A program made the translations under genes and the position numbers. Positions 41,731 to 49,762 of a DNA stretch of 64,000 bases are shown here, piece by piece. The stretch's first letter is position 1; the number at the start of each line of letters is the position of its first letter. The stretch is from contig NZ_JADCSA010000001.1 in assembly GCF_015070385.1 (NCBI RefSeq), positions 248,001 through 312,000 of the forward strand, given 5' to 3'. Source of the stretch: Nocardioides malaquae. Lineage in GTDB: Bacteria; Actinomycetota; Actinomycetes; Propionibacteriales; Nocardioidaceae. The notes under the pieces were generated by a model, which saw only the letters and a program-made list of their open reading frames with translations, was not told the DNA's origin and did not search any database.

Positions 41731-43403
41731 CGGCCCTTCTCCTTCTTGGTGGTCTCAGTCGTCTGGGCGACCGATTCGTCGTCGTTGGCCGCGAGCTCCG
41801 GGTGGTGGAGGTCGAAGGCCGGGGACTCCGAACGGATGCGCGGCAGCGCGTGGAAGTTCTGGCGCGGCGGCGGCGACGTGGTCGCCCACTCCAGCGAACG
41901 GCCCCAGCCCCACGGGTCGTCGGTCATGACCTGCTCCGACTTGTGGGTCTTGTAGACGTTCCAGAGGAACGGGAGGGTCGAGAGGGCGGTGAGGAACGCG
42001 CCCACGGTCGACACCTGGTTGAGGACGGTGAAGCCGTCGTCGGGCAGGTAGTCGGCGTAGCGACGGGGCATGCCCTCGACACCCAGCCAGTGCTGCACCA
42101 GGAAGGTGGTGTGGAAGCCGACGAAGAGCAGCCAGAAGTGGATCTTGCCCAAGCGCTCGTCGAGCATCTTGCCGGTGAACTTCGGCCACCAGAAGTGGAA
42201 CCCGGCGAACATCGCGAAGACGACGGTGCCGAAGACCACGTAGTGGAAGTGGGCGACCACGAAGTAGGAGTCAGAGACCTGGAAGTCCAGCGGGGGGCTG
42301 GCCAGGATGACGCCCGTCAGACCACCGAAGAGGAAGGTGGTCAGGAAGCCCATGGTCCACAGCATCGGGGTGTCCATGGAGACGGAACCGCCCCACATGG
42401 TGCCGATCCAGTTGAAGAACTTCACTCCGGTCGGCACCGCGATGAGGAACGTCATGCCCGAGAAGAACGGCAGGCTGACCGCGCCGGTGACGAACATGTG
42501 GTGGGCCCACACCGCGATCGAGAGGATCGCGATGGCCAGCGTCGCGCCGACCAGACCCACGTAGCCGAAGATCGGCTTGCGGGAGAAGACCGGCAGGATC
42601 TCCGACACGATGCCGAAGAACGGCAGGGCGATGATGTAGACCTCGGGGTGGCCGAAGAACCAGAACAGGTGCTGCCACAGGATCGGACCGCCGTGCGACG
42701 GGTCGAAGATGTGGGAGCCGAGCAGTCGGTCGGCCTCGAGCGAGAGCAGCGCGCCGGCCAGGATCGGGAAGGCCAGGAGCACCAGGATCGAGGTGATCAG
42801 GGTGTTCCAGGTGAAGATCGACATCCGGAACATCGTCATGCCGGGAGCGCGCAGGCAGATGATCGTGGTGATGAAGTTGACCGCACCGAGGATGGTGCCC
42901 AGACCAGCCATGTAGAGGCCCATGATCCAGAGGTCGCCACCCACGCCCGGGGAACGCACCGCGTTGGAGAGCGGCGTGTAGGCGAACCAACCGAAGTCGG
43001 CGGCACCGGAGGGCGTCAGGAAGCCCGAGGCAGCGATGAGCCCACCGAACAGGTAGAGCCAGTAGCTGAACATGTTCAGTCGCGGGAACGCGACGTCGGG
43101 CGCACCGATCTGGATCGGCATGACCAGGTTCGCGAAGGCGAAGAAGAGCGGCGTCGCGAAGAGCAGCAGCATGATCGTGCCGTGCATCGTGAACATCTGG
43201 TTGTACAGCTCGTCGTTGATGACCTGCTGGCCCGGGAACGCGAGCTCCGTGCGGATCAGCATGGCCATCAGGCCGCCGAGCATGAACCAGATGAACGCCG
43301 TGACGGTGTACATCTTGCCGATGAGCTTGTGGTCCGTGGTCGTGAGCAGGCGGACGACCTGCTCGCCGATGGACTTGGCTCCCGGGTCAGCGGTGACGGT
43401 CAC
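41727..43403 (-). CDS. ctaD: cytochrome aa3 oxidase subunit I
   Basis: 558 aa. Twelve helices are present. Haem and copper ligands are visible: [11 protein letters not shown] (haem a His), [15 protein letters not shown] (CuB His and cross-linked Tyr), AHHMFVTG (CuB His pair) and [11 protein letters not shown] (haem a3 and a ligands). The K-channel and D-channel residues are broadly in place. It reduces oxygen to water and pumps protons. GTG 43403 overlaps the ctaC stop (GTGA). The C-terminal tail is acidic and Thr-rich. Confidence 0.96.
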   Translation of the reverse strand: MTVTADPGAKSIGEQVVRLLTTTDHKLIGKMYTVTAFIWFMLGGLMAMLIRTELAFPGQQVINDELYNQMFTMHGTIMLLLFATPLFFAFANLVMPIQIGAPDVAFPRLNMFSYWLYLFGGLIAASGFLTPSGAADFGWFAYTPLSNAVRSPGVGGDLWIMGLYMAGLGTILGAVNFITTIICLRAPGMTMFRMSIFTWNTLITSILVLLAFPILAGALLSLEADRLLGSHIFDPSHGGPILWQHLFWFFGHPEVYIIALPFFGIVSEILPVFSRKPIFGYVGLVGATLAIAILSIAVWAHHMFVTGAVSLPFFSGMTFLIAVPTGVKFFNWIGTMWGGSVSMDTPMLWTMGFLTTFLFGGLTGVILASPPLDFQVSDSYFVVAHFHYVVFGTVVFAMFAGFHFWWPKFTGKMLDERLGKIHFWLLFVGFHTTFLVQHWLGVEGMPRRYADYLPDDGFTVLNQVSTVGAFLTALSTLPFLWNVYKTHKSEQVMTDDPWGWGRSLEWATTSPPPRQNFHALPRIRSESPAFDLHHPELAANDDESVAQTTETTKKEKGR

Positions 43404-44272
43404 TGGTCGTCTCCTTCGGTCTCGAGGCCCGGCTGCGTGTTGACGTCGGAGCCACCCAGGACGGGGGCCTGCGCAACGTTGTCCGGGTTCTCCTGGAGCT
43501 CGTCGAGGTACGCGTCGTACTCGGCCGCCGTGACGACCTCGACGTCGAAGAGCATGCGCGAGTGGTAGACGCCGCAGAGCTCGAAGCACTTGCCGCGGAA
43601 CTCACCCGTGACGGTCGGGGTGGCCTGGAAGGTGTTGACCCGGCCCGGGATGACGTCGAGCTTCATGAGGAACGAGTCGATCATGAAGGAGTGGATGACG
43701 TCGGGCGAGTGCAGCCTGAACTCCACGAGCTGGTCGACCGGCAGCACCAGCTTCGGGCGGTCGGCGGTGGTGCCGACGACGTACGGCGTGGTCCCGCCCT
43801 CGCCCTGGTCGGTGTAGTTGAAGGTCCACGACCACTGCTGACCCACCACGTCGATGGTGATGTCGGGGTCGTCGACCTTCTCGGTCACCGCGTTCTGCGT
43901 GTTGACCGTGTGGAAGAAGAACACGATCACCATGAGGATCGGCGCGACCGTGTAGAAGATCTCCAGCGGCAGGTTGTAGCGAGTCTGCACCGGGACGAGG
44001 TTCGTACTGGTGCGGCGGAAGCGCCACGCGGCGTAGAACATCAGTCCCCAGGTCAGGACGCCCACGGCCATCGCCGCGACCCAGGACCACTTCCAGAGCT
44101 CGAAGATTTCGGGAGCCCGGTCCGATGCCGGCGAAGGCATGGCGAGTCTTCCGATCTGATCTTTGTCCTCAGCAGAACACGCACCGAGTGCGAGCACGCT
44201 GAGACCCAGCACAGCGCCTTGCACACTCCTCTTCAGGGGTGCCGCTGCGCGCGAGGGGAGTTGCAGACCCAC
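43400..44272 (-). CDS. ctaC: cytochrome aa3 oxidase subunit II
   Basis: 290 aa. A lipoprotein-type signal (lipobox LGAC about residues 29-32) is followed by two membrane helices and a CuA cupredoxin domain. The CuA ligands sit in [12 protein letters not shown] together with the earlier His in [11 protein letters not shown] and the conserved WSWTFNY segment. It receives electrons from QcrC. GTG 44272 begins the protein; the codons before the lipobox carry basic residues. It heads the minus-strand ctaC-ctaD-ctaF operon and is divergent from the cysteine desulfurase. Confidence 0.95.
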   Translation of the reverse strand: MGLQLPSRAAAPLKRSVQGAVLGLSVLALGACSAEDKDQIGRLAMPSPASDRAPEIFELWKWSWVAAMAVGVLTWGLMFYAAWRFRRTSTNLVPVQTRYNLPLEIFYTVAPILMVIVFFFHTVNTQNAVTEKVDDPDITIDVVGQQWSWTFNYTDQGEGGTTPYVVGTTADRPKLVLPVDQLVEFRLHSPDVIHSFMIDSFLMKLDVIPGRVNTFQATPTVTGEFRGKCFELCGVYHSRMLFDVEVVTAAEYDAYLDELQENPDNVAQAPVLGGSDVNTQPGLETEGDDQ

Positions 44273-44369
44273 GAACGAGCCTCTCTCTCTTGGGCAGTCA
44301 CGTATAGGCGCAACACTATCCGAATCCGCCCGGGCGGTGGAGGCAGGGTCACTCCGCGTGGCCAGCGGC

Positions 44370-44375
44370 TAGGTT
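44370..44375 (+). promoter_or_regulatory. -10 element of a probable leaderless promoter (cysteine desulfurase gene)
   Basis: TAGGTT ends 7 nt before GTG 44383. It lies in the 110-bp region divergent with ctaC. Confidence 0.5.
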
Positions 44376-44382
44376 CGACGTC

Positions 44383-45525
44383 GTGAGTACGCCCGATCCC
44401 ACTCCCCGTCGCCCCCTCGACGCGGCCTCCTCGGAACCCCTCCATCCCCGCGCACGCGAGGTCCTGGCGGCGGCGCTCGACCAGGGCTGGGCCGATCCCC
44501 GACGCCTGCACCACGAGGCCCGTCGGGCCCGGATGCTGCTCGACAACGCCCGGGAGGCGGCGGCGGAGGCGCTCGACGTGCGTGCCGACGAGGTCACCTT
44601 CACCACCTCGGGCACCGACGCGGTCCACCGCGGGCTGCTCGGCCTCCACGCCGTGAGGCGGCGCACCTCCCCCGCGGTCGCGCACTCCGCGGTGGAGCAC
44701 TCCTCCGTCGTGCACGCCGCCCGCTGGACCGGCGACCCCCTCGTGGAGGTGCCGGTGACACCGACGGGTGAGGTGCTGGCGACCGCCGTCGCCGAGGCAC
44801 TCGCCTCGGCGCCCGCCCCGGCGGGCGTGCTGGCTGTGCAGTCGGCCAACCACGAGGTCGGCACGGTCCACGACGTCGCTGCTGCGGCGGAGGTCGCCGG
44901 CGACGTGCCGCTCTTCGTCGACGCCTGCGCAAGCCTGGGCCGACTCCCCCTGCCCCGGGGATGGGCCGCGGCGGCCGGATCGTCACACAAGTGGGGTGGA
45001 CCGGCCGGCGTCGGCCTCCTTCTCGTGCGCAAGGGCGCCCGGTGGCGCAACCCGTTCCCGGGCGACGACCGGGCCGACGAGCGCGCGTGCGGCTTCGAGA
45101 ACGTACCCGCGGCGCTCGCGGCTGCCGCGGCCCTGCAGGCCATGGTGCAGGAGCGGCAGGAGACCGCCGCACGGCAGCACGCCCTGGTCGACCGCATCCG
45201 AGAGGCGGCTGCTGCTTTGCCCGACGTGGAGGTGGTGGGCGACCCGGTGCGGCGCCTGCCCCACCTCGTGACCTTCTCCTGCCTCTACCTGGACGGCGAG
45301 TCGTTGGTCACCGAGCTCGACCGCCGGGGGTTCGGCGTCGCGAGCGGGTCGGCCTGCACCAGCTCGACGCTCACGCCGTCGCACGTGCTGGCCGCGATGG
45401 GGGCGCTGACGCACGGCAACCTGCGGGTCTCCCTGCACCAGGGCACCACGGAGGCCGACGTCGAGGCCTTCCTCGAAGCCCTGCCGGAGGTCGTCGACGA
45501 GCTGCGGGGACGGATCACGTGGTGA
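44383..45525 (+). CDS. cysteine desulfurase family protein (PLP-dependent)
   Basis: 380 aa. It is an aminotransferase class V enzyme: FTTSGTDAVHRGLL near the cofactor phosphate, AHSAVEHSSVVHAA (the PLP-stacking His), QSANHEVGTVHDV, the Schiff-base Lys in SSHKWGGPAG, and the active-loop Cys in GVASGSACTSST. It takes sulfur from cysteine as a persulfide. A GTGA overlap joins it to a TusA-like protein, the likely acceptor. The N-terminal about 20 residues are an extension. It may serve tRNA thiolation, Fe-S assembly or oxidase maturation; its place beside ctaC is not proof. Confidence 0.9.
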   Translation: MSTPDPTPRRPLDAASSEPLHPRAREVLAAALDQGWADPRRLHHEARRARMLLDNAREAAAEALDVRADEVTFTTSGTDAVHRGLLGLHAVRRRTSPAVAHSAVEHSSVVHAARWTGDPLVEVPVTPTGEVLATAVAEALASAPAPAGVLAVQSANHEVGTVHDVAAAAEVAGDVPLFVDACASLGRLPLPRGWAAAAGSSHKWGGPAGVGLLLVRKGARWRNPFPGDDRADERACGFENVPAALAAAAALQAMVQERQETAARQHALVDRIREAAAALPDVEVVGDPVRRLPHLVTFSCLYLDGESLVTELDRRGFGVASGSACTSSTLTPSHVLAAMGALTHGNLRVSLHQGTTEADVEAFLEALPEVVDELRGRITW

Positions 45526-45785
45526 GCCCGGATGCCGATGGGGGCACCCTGCCCACGGCCCGGCTCGAGCTCGACTGCCGGCAGATGCTGTGCCCGATGC
45601 CCGTGATCGAGCTGGCCCGTCACGTCGACGACGTGGCCGTGGGTGACGTGGTGGCCGTGGTCACCCTCGACGTCGCGGCCAGGACCGACGTGCCGGCCTG
45701 GTGCAGGATGCGCGGGCACCAGTACGTCGGTGAGGACGCGGCGCACGACGGCGCCCCGCGCCACCTCGTGCGCCGCCTGACGTGA
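45522..45785 (+). CDS. TusA-family sulfur-carrier protein
   Basis: 87 aa. The TusA signature LDCRQMLCPMPVIELAR is at residues 17-33, with the acceptor Cys in CPMP. The fold ends RTDVPAWCRMRGHQYVG. An extra Cys seven residues before CPMP (LDC) replaces the Ala/Gly usual at that place. GTG 45522 overlaps the desulfurase stop by GTGA, giving a desulfurase-to-carrier sulfur relay. The acceptor further down is not in the window. Confidence 0.88.
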   Translation: MSPDADGGTLPTARLELDCRQMLCPMPVIELARHVDDVAVGDVVAVVTLDVAARTDVPAWCRMRGHQYVGEDAAHDGAPRHLVRRLT

Positions 45786-45798
45786 GTCGACAACGCCC

Positions 45799-45820
45799 GA
45801 GCACGACGGCGTACGTGCTC
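45799..45820. terminator. weak hairpin between convergent tusA-like and adenosine kinase genes
   Basis: GAGCACG (45799-45805) pairs with CGTGCTC (45814-45820) around an 8-nt loop, within the 48-bp convergent gap. No U-run follows. Confidence 0.4.
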
Positions 45821-45833
45821 ATCCGCGGTCCCC

Positions 45834-46817
45834 TCAGTGCAGGGTGTGCAGGTGCGGAGCGATCGCGGCCGCGGTCTCGGCCCCGTAGGCCTCCTCGCAG
45901 CGCACCAGGAACTTGTCCCGGCTGAGCGTGTACTCCTGCGTGCCGACCTTCTCGACGACGTGGGCGGCCAGCAGGCAGCCGAGCTCCGCCGCGAGCCGGT
46001 GGTCCAGGCCCCAGGCCAGCGCGGCCAGGAAACCGGCCCGGAAGGCGTCGCCGACACCGGTCGGCTCGATGGCCACGACCTCGGAGAGCGCGGGGACCGT
46101 GATGGTCTCGGCACCGTTGCCCAGGATCTTGACCCCGGCGGCACCGAGCGTGACGACCCAGGTGCCGACGCGGTCGAGCACCTCCTGCTCGCTCCATCCG
46201 GTCTTCTGGGTGATCAGCGAGGCCTCGTACTCGTTCGAGAAAAGGATGTGGGCGCCGTCGACGAGCTGGCGGATCAGGTCGCCGTCGCCGAAGGCCAGCT
46301 GCTGCGACGGGTCGGCCACGAAGCGGTAGCCGCGCTGGCGGCACTCGTCGGTGTGGCGCAGCATCCCCTCCGGGTCGTCAGGGCCGATCAGGACGTAGTC
46401 GGGGGCTCCGACGCGGTCGGCGATCGGCTTCAGCTCGATCTCGCGGGACTCGCTCATCGCCCCGGGGTAGAAGGACGCGATCTGGGCCATGGAGGTGTCG
46501 CTGGTGCAGACGAAGCGCGCGGTGTGGCGGGTCTCGGAGACGTGCACGGAGTCGCAGTCGACGTTGTGGCGCTCGAGCCAGGCCCGGTAGTCGGCGAAGT
46601 CCTCGCCCACCGCGCCGACGAGCACCGGGTTGAGGCCGAGGCTGCCCAGACCGAAGCAGATGTTGGCCGCGCAGCCACCGCGGCGCACCTCCAGGTCGTC
46701 GACCAGGAACGAGACCGAGAGCTTGTCCAGCTGGTCCACCACCAGGGAGTCGGCGAACCGGCCTCCGAAGGACATCAGGTGGTCGGTGGCGATGGAGCCT
46801 GCGATGAGCAACGACAT
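45834..46817 (-). CDS. adoK: PfkB-family carbohydrate kinase, probable adenosine kinase
   Basis: 327 aa. PfkB motifs are GGCAANICFGLGSLG (about 49-63) near the N-terminus and VAIEPTGVGDAFRAGFLAA, where GVGD supplies the catalytic Asp. The order beside ctaC and a HesB-like gene matches M. tuberculosis Rv2202c, an adenosine kinase of the PfkB rather than the eukaryotic type, so adoK is the best name. Substrate choice cannot be proved from sequence; ribokinase-like activity is the alternative. ATG 46817 is used, with a TAGTGT hexamer 8 nt upstream. Confidence 0.82.
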   Translation of the reverse strand: MSLLIAGSIATDHLMSFGGRFADSLVVDQLDKLSVSFLVDDLEVRRGGCAANICFGLGSLGLNPVLVGAVGEDFADYRAWLERHNVDCDSVHVSETRHTARFVCTSDTSMAQIASFYPGAMSESREIELKPIADRVGAPDYVLIGPDDPEGMLRHTDECRQRGYRFVADPSQQLAFGDGDLIRQLVDGAHILFSNEYEASLITQKTGWSEQEVLDRVGTWVVTLGAAGVKILGNGAETITVPALSEVVAIEPTGVGDAFRAGFLAALAWGLDHRLAAELGCLLAAHVVEKVGTQEYTLSRDKFLVRCEEAYGAETAAAIAPHLHTLH

Positions 46818-46835
46818 GCTTCCGCACACTACCGC

Positions 46836-46856
46836 TCAGTACTGGTTTCAGTACCA
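46836..46856. promoter_or_regulatory. repeat elements in the divergent adoK promoter region
   Basis: TCAGTAC occurs at 46836-46842 and 46848-46854 (12-bp period), and TGGT-N6-ACCA (46843-46856) is a short palindrome over the second copy. They lie between the two divergent starts and could be an operator. Confidence 0.4.
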
Positions 46857-46868
46857 ATCGGTAACGCC

Positions 46869-46874
46869 TAGCGT
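46869..46874 (+). promoter_or_regulatory. -10 element of a probable leaderless promoter (small hypothetical gene)
   Basis: TAGCGT ends 7 nt before ATG 46882, the same hexamer and spacing as at 29026. Confidence 0.5.
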
Positions 46875-46881
46875 CGTGGTC

Positions 46882-47124
46882 ATGACCTACAGCGCTCCGA
46901 GCTCACACCTGACCCACGACGAGTTGCCGACCACCCACGAGATGGCCGCAGACTGCCGTGAGGTCGTGTCCTCCCTCCGCTTGGACCGCGCGGTCAGGGC
47001 AGCAGTCCGACAGGCGCCGAGCATCCACTTCGAGGACTACCCCCGCGACGTGGTGAAGCAGGAGATCAAGGTGAGCGCGGCAGCCACCCGGATCGCCAAC
47101 TCTCTGCACCTGCACCTGGACTGA
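46882..47124 (+). CDS. small hypothetical protein
   Basis: 80 aa, not recognised. The sequence is charged and helical (HEMAADCREVVSSLRLDRAVRAAVRQA ... DVVKQEIKVSAAATRIANSL) with no membrane segment, so it is a small soluble helical protein. The leaderless -10 hexamer, the length and the following perfect terminator support it as a gene. It is divergent from adoK and shares that control region. Confidence 0.65.
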   Translation: MTYSAPSSHLTHDELPTTHEMAADCREVVSSLRLDRAVRAAVRQAPSIHFEDYPRDVVKQEIKVSAAATRIANSLHLHLD

Positions 47125-47157
47125 CGCCACTCCGCGTCCCTCCCTGGACGCACACGC

Positions 47158-47192
47158 GAAGAAGCCCCCACCTGCTCGGTGGGGGCTTCTTC
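47158..47192. terminator. bidirectional terminator before erpA
   Basis: GAAGAAGCCCCCACC (47158-47172) pairs perfectly with GGTGGGGGCTTCTTC (47178-47192) around a 5-nt loop. In both directions the stem ends in a T-containing tract. It lies between convergent genes. Confidence 0.85.
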
Positions 47193-47244
47193 CGTGCTCG
47201 GGGCCGGGCGGCTCAGTGAGACGAGTCGCCGCAGCAGCAACGGC

Positions 47245-47607
47245 TCAGTGGAACGAGTCGCCGCAGGCGCAGGAGCCGGTCGCGTTGGGGTTGTCGATCG
47301 TGAAGCCCTGCTTCTCGATCGAGTCGACGAAGTCGATCATCGCGCCGTTGAGGTAGGGCACGCTCATCCGGTCGACCACGACGCTGACGCCGTCGAAGTC
47401 GGTGACGACGTCACCGTCGAGGGTGCGCTCGTCGAAGAACAGCTGGTAGCGCAGGCCCGAGCAGCCACCGGGCTGCACGGAGATGCGCAGGGAGAGGTCG
47501 TCGCGCCCCTCCTGCTCCAGGAGGCTCTTCACCTTGGCGGCCGCGACCGAGCTCAGGTTGATCTGGTCGGTGCGGCGCTCTTCGGTGGTCTCGACCTGCT
47601 CGGTCAT
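47245..47607 (-). CDS. erpA: iron-sulfur cluster insertion protein ErpA (A-type carrier)
   Basis: 120 aa. The three conserved Cys of A-type carriers are present: PGGCSGLRYQL and the C-terminal SCACGDSF (Cys-x-Cys). It carries and delivers Fe-S clusters to target proteins. Its neighbourhood contains several Fe-S clients, notably NadA and QcrA. ATG 47607 has GGGAG upstream. It matches M. tuberculosis Rv2204c by order. It is followed by the glycerate kinase reading the same way, but not closely enough to judge an operon. Confidence 0.92.
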   Translation of the reverse strand: MTEQVETTEERRTDQINLSSVAAAKVKSLLEQEGRDDLSLRISVQPGGCSGLRYQLFFDERTLDGDVVTDFDGVSVVVDRMSVPYLNGAMIDFVDSIEKQGFTIDNPNATGSCACGDSFH

Positions 47608-47666
47608 GTGAACTCCCATGCAGTGGTTCGTGGTTGTTACCGACGTCAATCGTCTCACAGATGCGG

Positions 47667-48758
47667 TTATTCCCCCACCGTCCAGCTGCGCGCGACGCGT
47701 TCGGCCAGCTCGGCCAGCGCGACGGCAGGTTCGGCGAAGGCCCGTTCCTCACCGACGGCGTCCACGAGGGCGTAGGCGCCGTCCATGCCCAGGGCCCGCA
47801 TCTCGCGGGAGCCGACGAGCACCTGTCCGGCCAGAGTGATGCAGGGCCTCAGCGCCTCGACCGCCACCTGGGCCACCCCGTAGGGCACCTTGCCCGACCG
47901 GCTGGAGAAGTCGAAGGCACCCTCCCCCGTCACCACCAGGTCGGCGGCCCGGACCCGGTCGGCGAGACCGACGGCCTCCGCCACCACGTCGAGACCCGGT
48001 CGTCTGGTCGCGCCGAGCAGCAGGGCCGCGAACCCCACTCCCCCCGCCGCACCGGCGCCCGGCTCCAACGACGTACGCCGGTCGCACGCGTGGGCGTACG
48101 CCTCCAGCAGGCCGTCGACCTCCACGACGTCAGGTTCGGTGAGCCCCTTCTGCGGGCCGTAGGTCTTGGCGGCCCCGAAGAGGCCGGTCAGCGGGTTGTC
48201 GACGTCGCTGGCCAGGACCAGCTCCACCCCGTCCAGCGCGGCACGCGCCGGGGCGACGTCGACCTGGCTGACGCCCGCCAGGCCGTCCGGGCCGGCATCG
48301 AGGGGCACGTCGGCGGTGGCGCCGAGGGCGGCCAGCAGACCCGCGCCCCCGTCGGTGGTGCCGGACCCTCCAGCACCCAGCACCACGCGGCGTACACCCT
48401 GGGCCAGCGCCGCGCGCACCAGCTCACCCACCCCGAACGAGCCGGCACGACGCGGCTCCTGCCCGCCGGTCAGGTGGAGGCCGCAGGCCTGCGCGGACTC
48501 GACGTAGGCGGTCTCCCCCACGACCAGCACCCGTCCCGGCACCTCGCCGCCGTGCGGGCCGCGGACCCAGACCTCGACGATCGTGCCGCCGGTGGAGGCA
48601 TGCAGCACGTCGACGAATCCGGGCCCGCCGTCAGCCATCGGCGCGAGGTCGACCTCCACGTCGGGGGCACGCCGCCGCCACCCCTCCGCGATGGCCTCGG
48701 CGGCCTGGACGGCGGTGAGGGTGCCGGCGAACTTGTCGGGGGCGATCAGGACGCGCAT
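47667..48758 (-). CDS. glxK: glycerate kinase (GlxK type)
   Basis: 363 aa. The N-terminus RVLIAPDKFAGTLTAVQAAEAIAEGW and the DLAPMADGGPGF motif are the family's hallmark, with RVVLGAGGSGTTDGGAGLLAALG as the glycine-rich nucleotide site and ATRRPGLDVVAEAVGL near the end. It phosphorylates glycerate, usually to 2-phosphoglycerate. ATG 48758 has a G-run upstream and a CAGGAT hexamer 7 nt away. It lies between erpA and a divergent acetyltransferase, in agreement with M. tuberculosis Rv2205c. The stop is TAA. Confidence 0.9.
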   Translation of the reverse strand: MRVLIAPDKFAGTLTAVQAAEAIAEGWRRRAPDVEVDLAPMADGGPGFVDVLHASTGGTIVEVWVRGPHGGEVPGRVLVVGETAYVESAQACGLHLTGGQEPRRAGSFGVGELVRAALAQGVRRVVLGAGGSGTTDGGAGLLAALGATADVPLDAGPDGLAGVSQVDVAPARAALDGVELVLASDVDNPLTGLFGAAKTYGPQKGLTEPDVVEVDGLLEAYAHACDRRTSLEPGAGAAGGVGFAALLLGATRRPGLDVVAEAVGLADRVRAADLVVTGEGAFDFSSRSGKVPYGVAQVAVEALRPCITLAGQVLVGSREMRALGMDGAYALVDAVGEERAFAEPAVALAELAERVARSWTVGE

Positions 48759-48823
48759 GCCCCCCATCCTGCCGCGCGGCCCACCAGGGCCGGCAGGAGC
48801 CCGGCGACACCACCACGCGTCGC

Positions 48824-48829
48824 TAGGGT
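48824..48829 (+). promoter_or_regulatory. -10 element of a probable leaderless promoter (acetyltransferase gene)
   Basis: TAGGGT ends 6 nt before ATG 48836. Confidence 0.45.
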
Positions 48830-48835
48830 GCCGAC

Positions 48836-49726
48836 ATGGATACCCGAGCCCCGGCGCCCCTCCTGCCCGACGGGATCGTGGTGCGCCCCATGCGACCCGA
48901 CGACCTCGACGACGCCGAACGGCTCTCCGACCTGGCCTTCTCGCGCATCGATGCGCACAGCACCGGGCGTACGCCCCAGCGCGCCGCAGCATGGAAGGCC
49001 CGGACCGCACACCTGCTCGCGCAGGACGGGGCAGGGTGCTGGGTGGCCGACCGCGACGGCCGAATGGTCGGCCTCGCCGTCTCGTTGCGCCGCGAGACGC
49101 TGTGGGCCCTGGCGACCCTGGCCGTGCACCCGGACTGGCAGGGCCGGGGCGTGGGCCACGTCCTGCTGCAGGCGGCAGGCACCCACGCCCGGGGAGCGCT
49201 GAGAGGGATGATCTCCTCGTTCTCGGACCCGCGGGCGGTGCGGCGCTACCGCACGGCCGGTTTCGACCTGCATCCACAGATGCTCCTGGAGGGAGTCGTC
49301 CACGTCGACGGACTGGAGGCGTCTCGTCACGTGCGGGACGGCACCGGAGGTGACCTCGAGTGGATGGACTCCCTCGACCGAGGTCTGCGTGGCGCGGGAC
49401 GTGGCGACGACCACGCGCTGCTGAGGGCGACGCACCGGTCGCGCGTCGTCGACAGGGCACACCGACGGGGGTACGCCTACGTCGGTGAGGACCACACGGT
49501 GGTGCTGCTCGCGGCCAGCGACCGGCGCACCGCCGCAGAGCTGCTCACCGACGCCTGGCTCGGGGCGGCGGGCGAGGTCGTGCGCCAGCCCCACGTCACC
49601 GCCGCGAACCAGTGGGCCCTGGATGTCGGGCTCGCGGCAGGCCTGTCGGTGCGCACCGAGGGCTACCTGTGCGTGCGGGGTCTGAAGCCGCCGACGCCCT
49701 ACCTCCACCACGGTTCGCTGCTCTGA
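48836..49726 (+). CDS. GNAT-family N-acetyltransferase
   Basis: 296 aa, longer than a single GNAT domain and probably two. The first domain contains VRPMRPDDLDDAERLSDLAF and the acetyl-CoA loop LAVHPDWQGRGVGHVLLQA (about residues 97-115). The C-terminal half (about 180-296) is less conserved and has a second compact fold ending in a short aromatic tail. The substrate is unknown. It is leaderless by promoter and faces nadA. Confidence 0.85.
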   Translation: MDTRAPAPLLPDGIVVRPMRPDDLDDAERLSDLAFSRIDAHSTGRTPQRAAAWKARTAHLLAQDGAGCWVADRDGRMVGLAVSLRRETLWALATLAVHPDWQGRGVGHVLLQAAGTHARGALRGMISSFSDPRAVRRYRTAGFDLHPQMLLEGVVHVDGLEASRHVRDGTGGDLEWMDSLDRGLRGAGRGDDHALLRATHRSRVVDRAHRRGYAYVGEDHTVVLLAASDRRTAAELLTDAWLGAAGEVVRQPHVTAANQWALDVGLAAGLSVRTEGYLCVRGLKPPTPYLHHGSLL

Positions 49727-49752
49727 GCCGCCACCCGGGGCCGGGTCGCGGC
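49727..49752. terminator. hairpin between the acetyltransferase and nadA
   Basis: GCCGC (49727-49731) pairs with GCGGC (49748-49752) and ACCC with GGGT inside it, around GGGGCC. It lies immediately after the acetyltransferase stop and before the convergent nadA stop. Confidence 0.5.
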
Positions 49753-49762
49753 GGCGGGAGCC

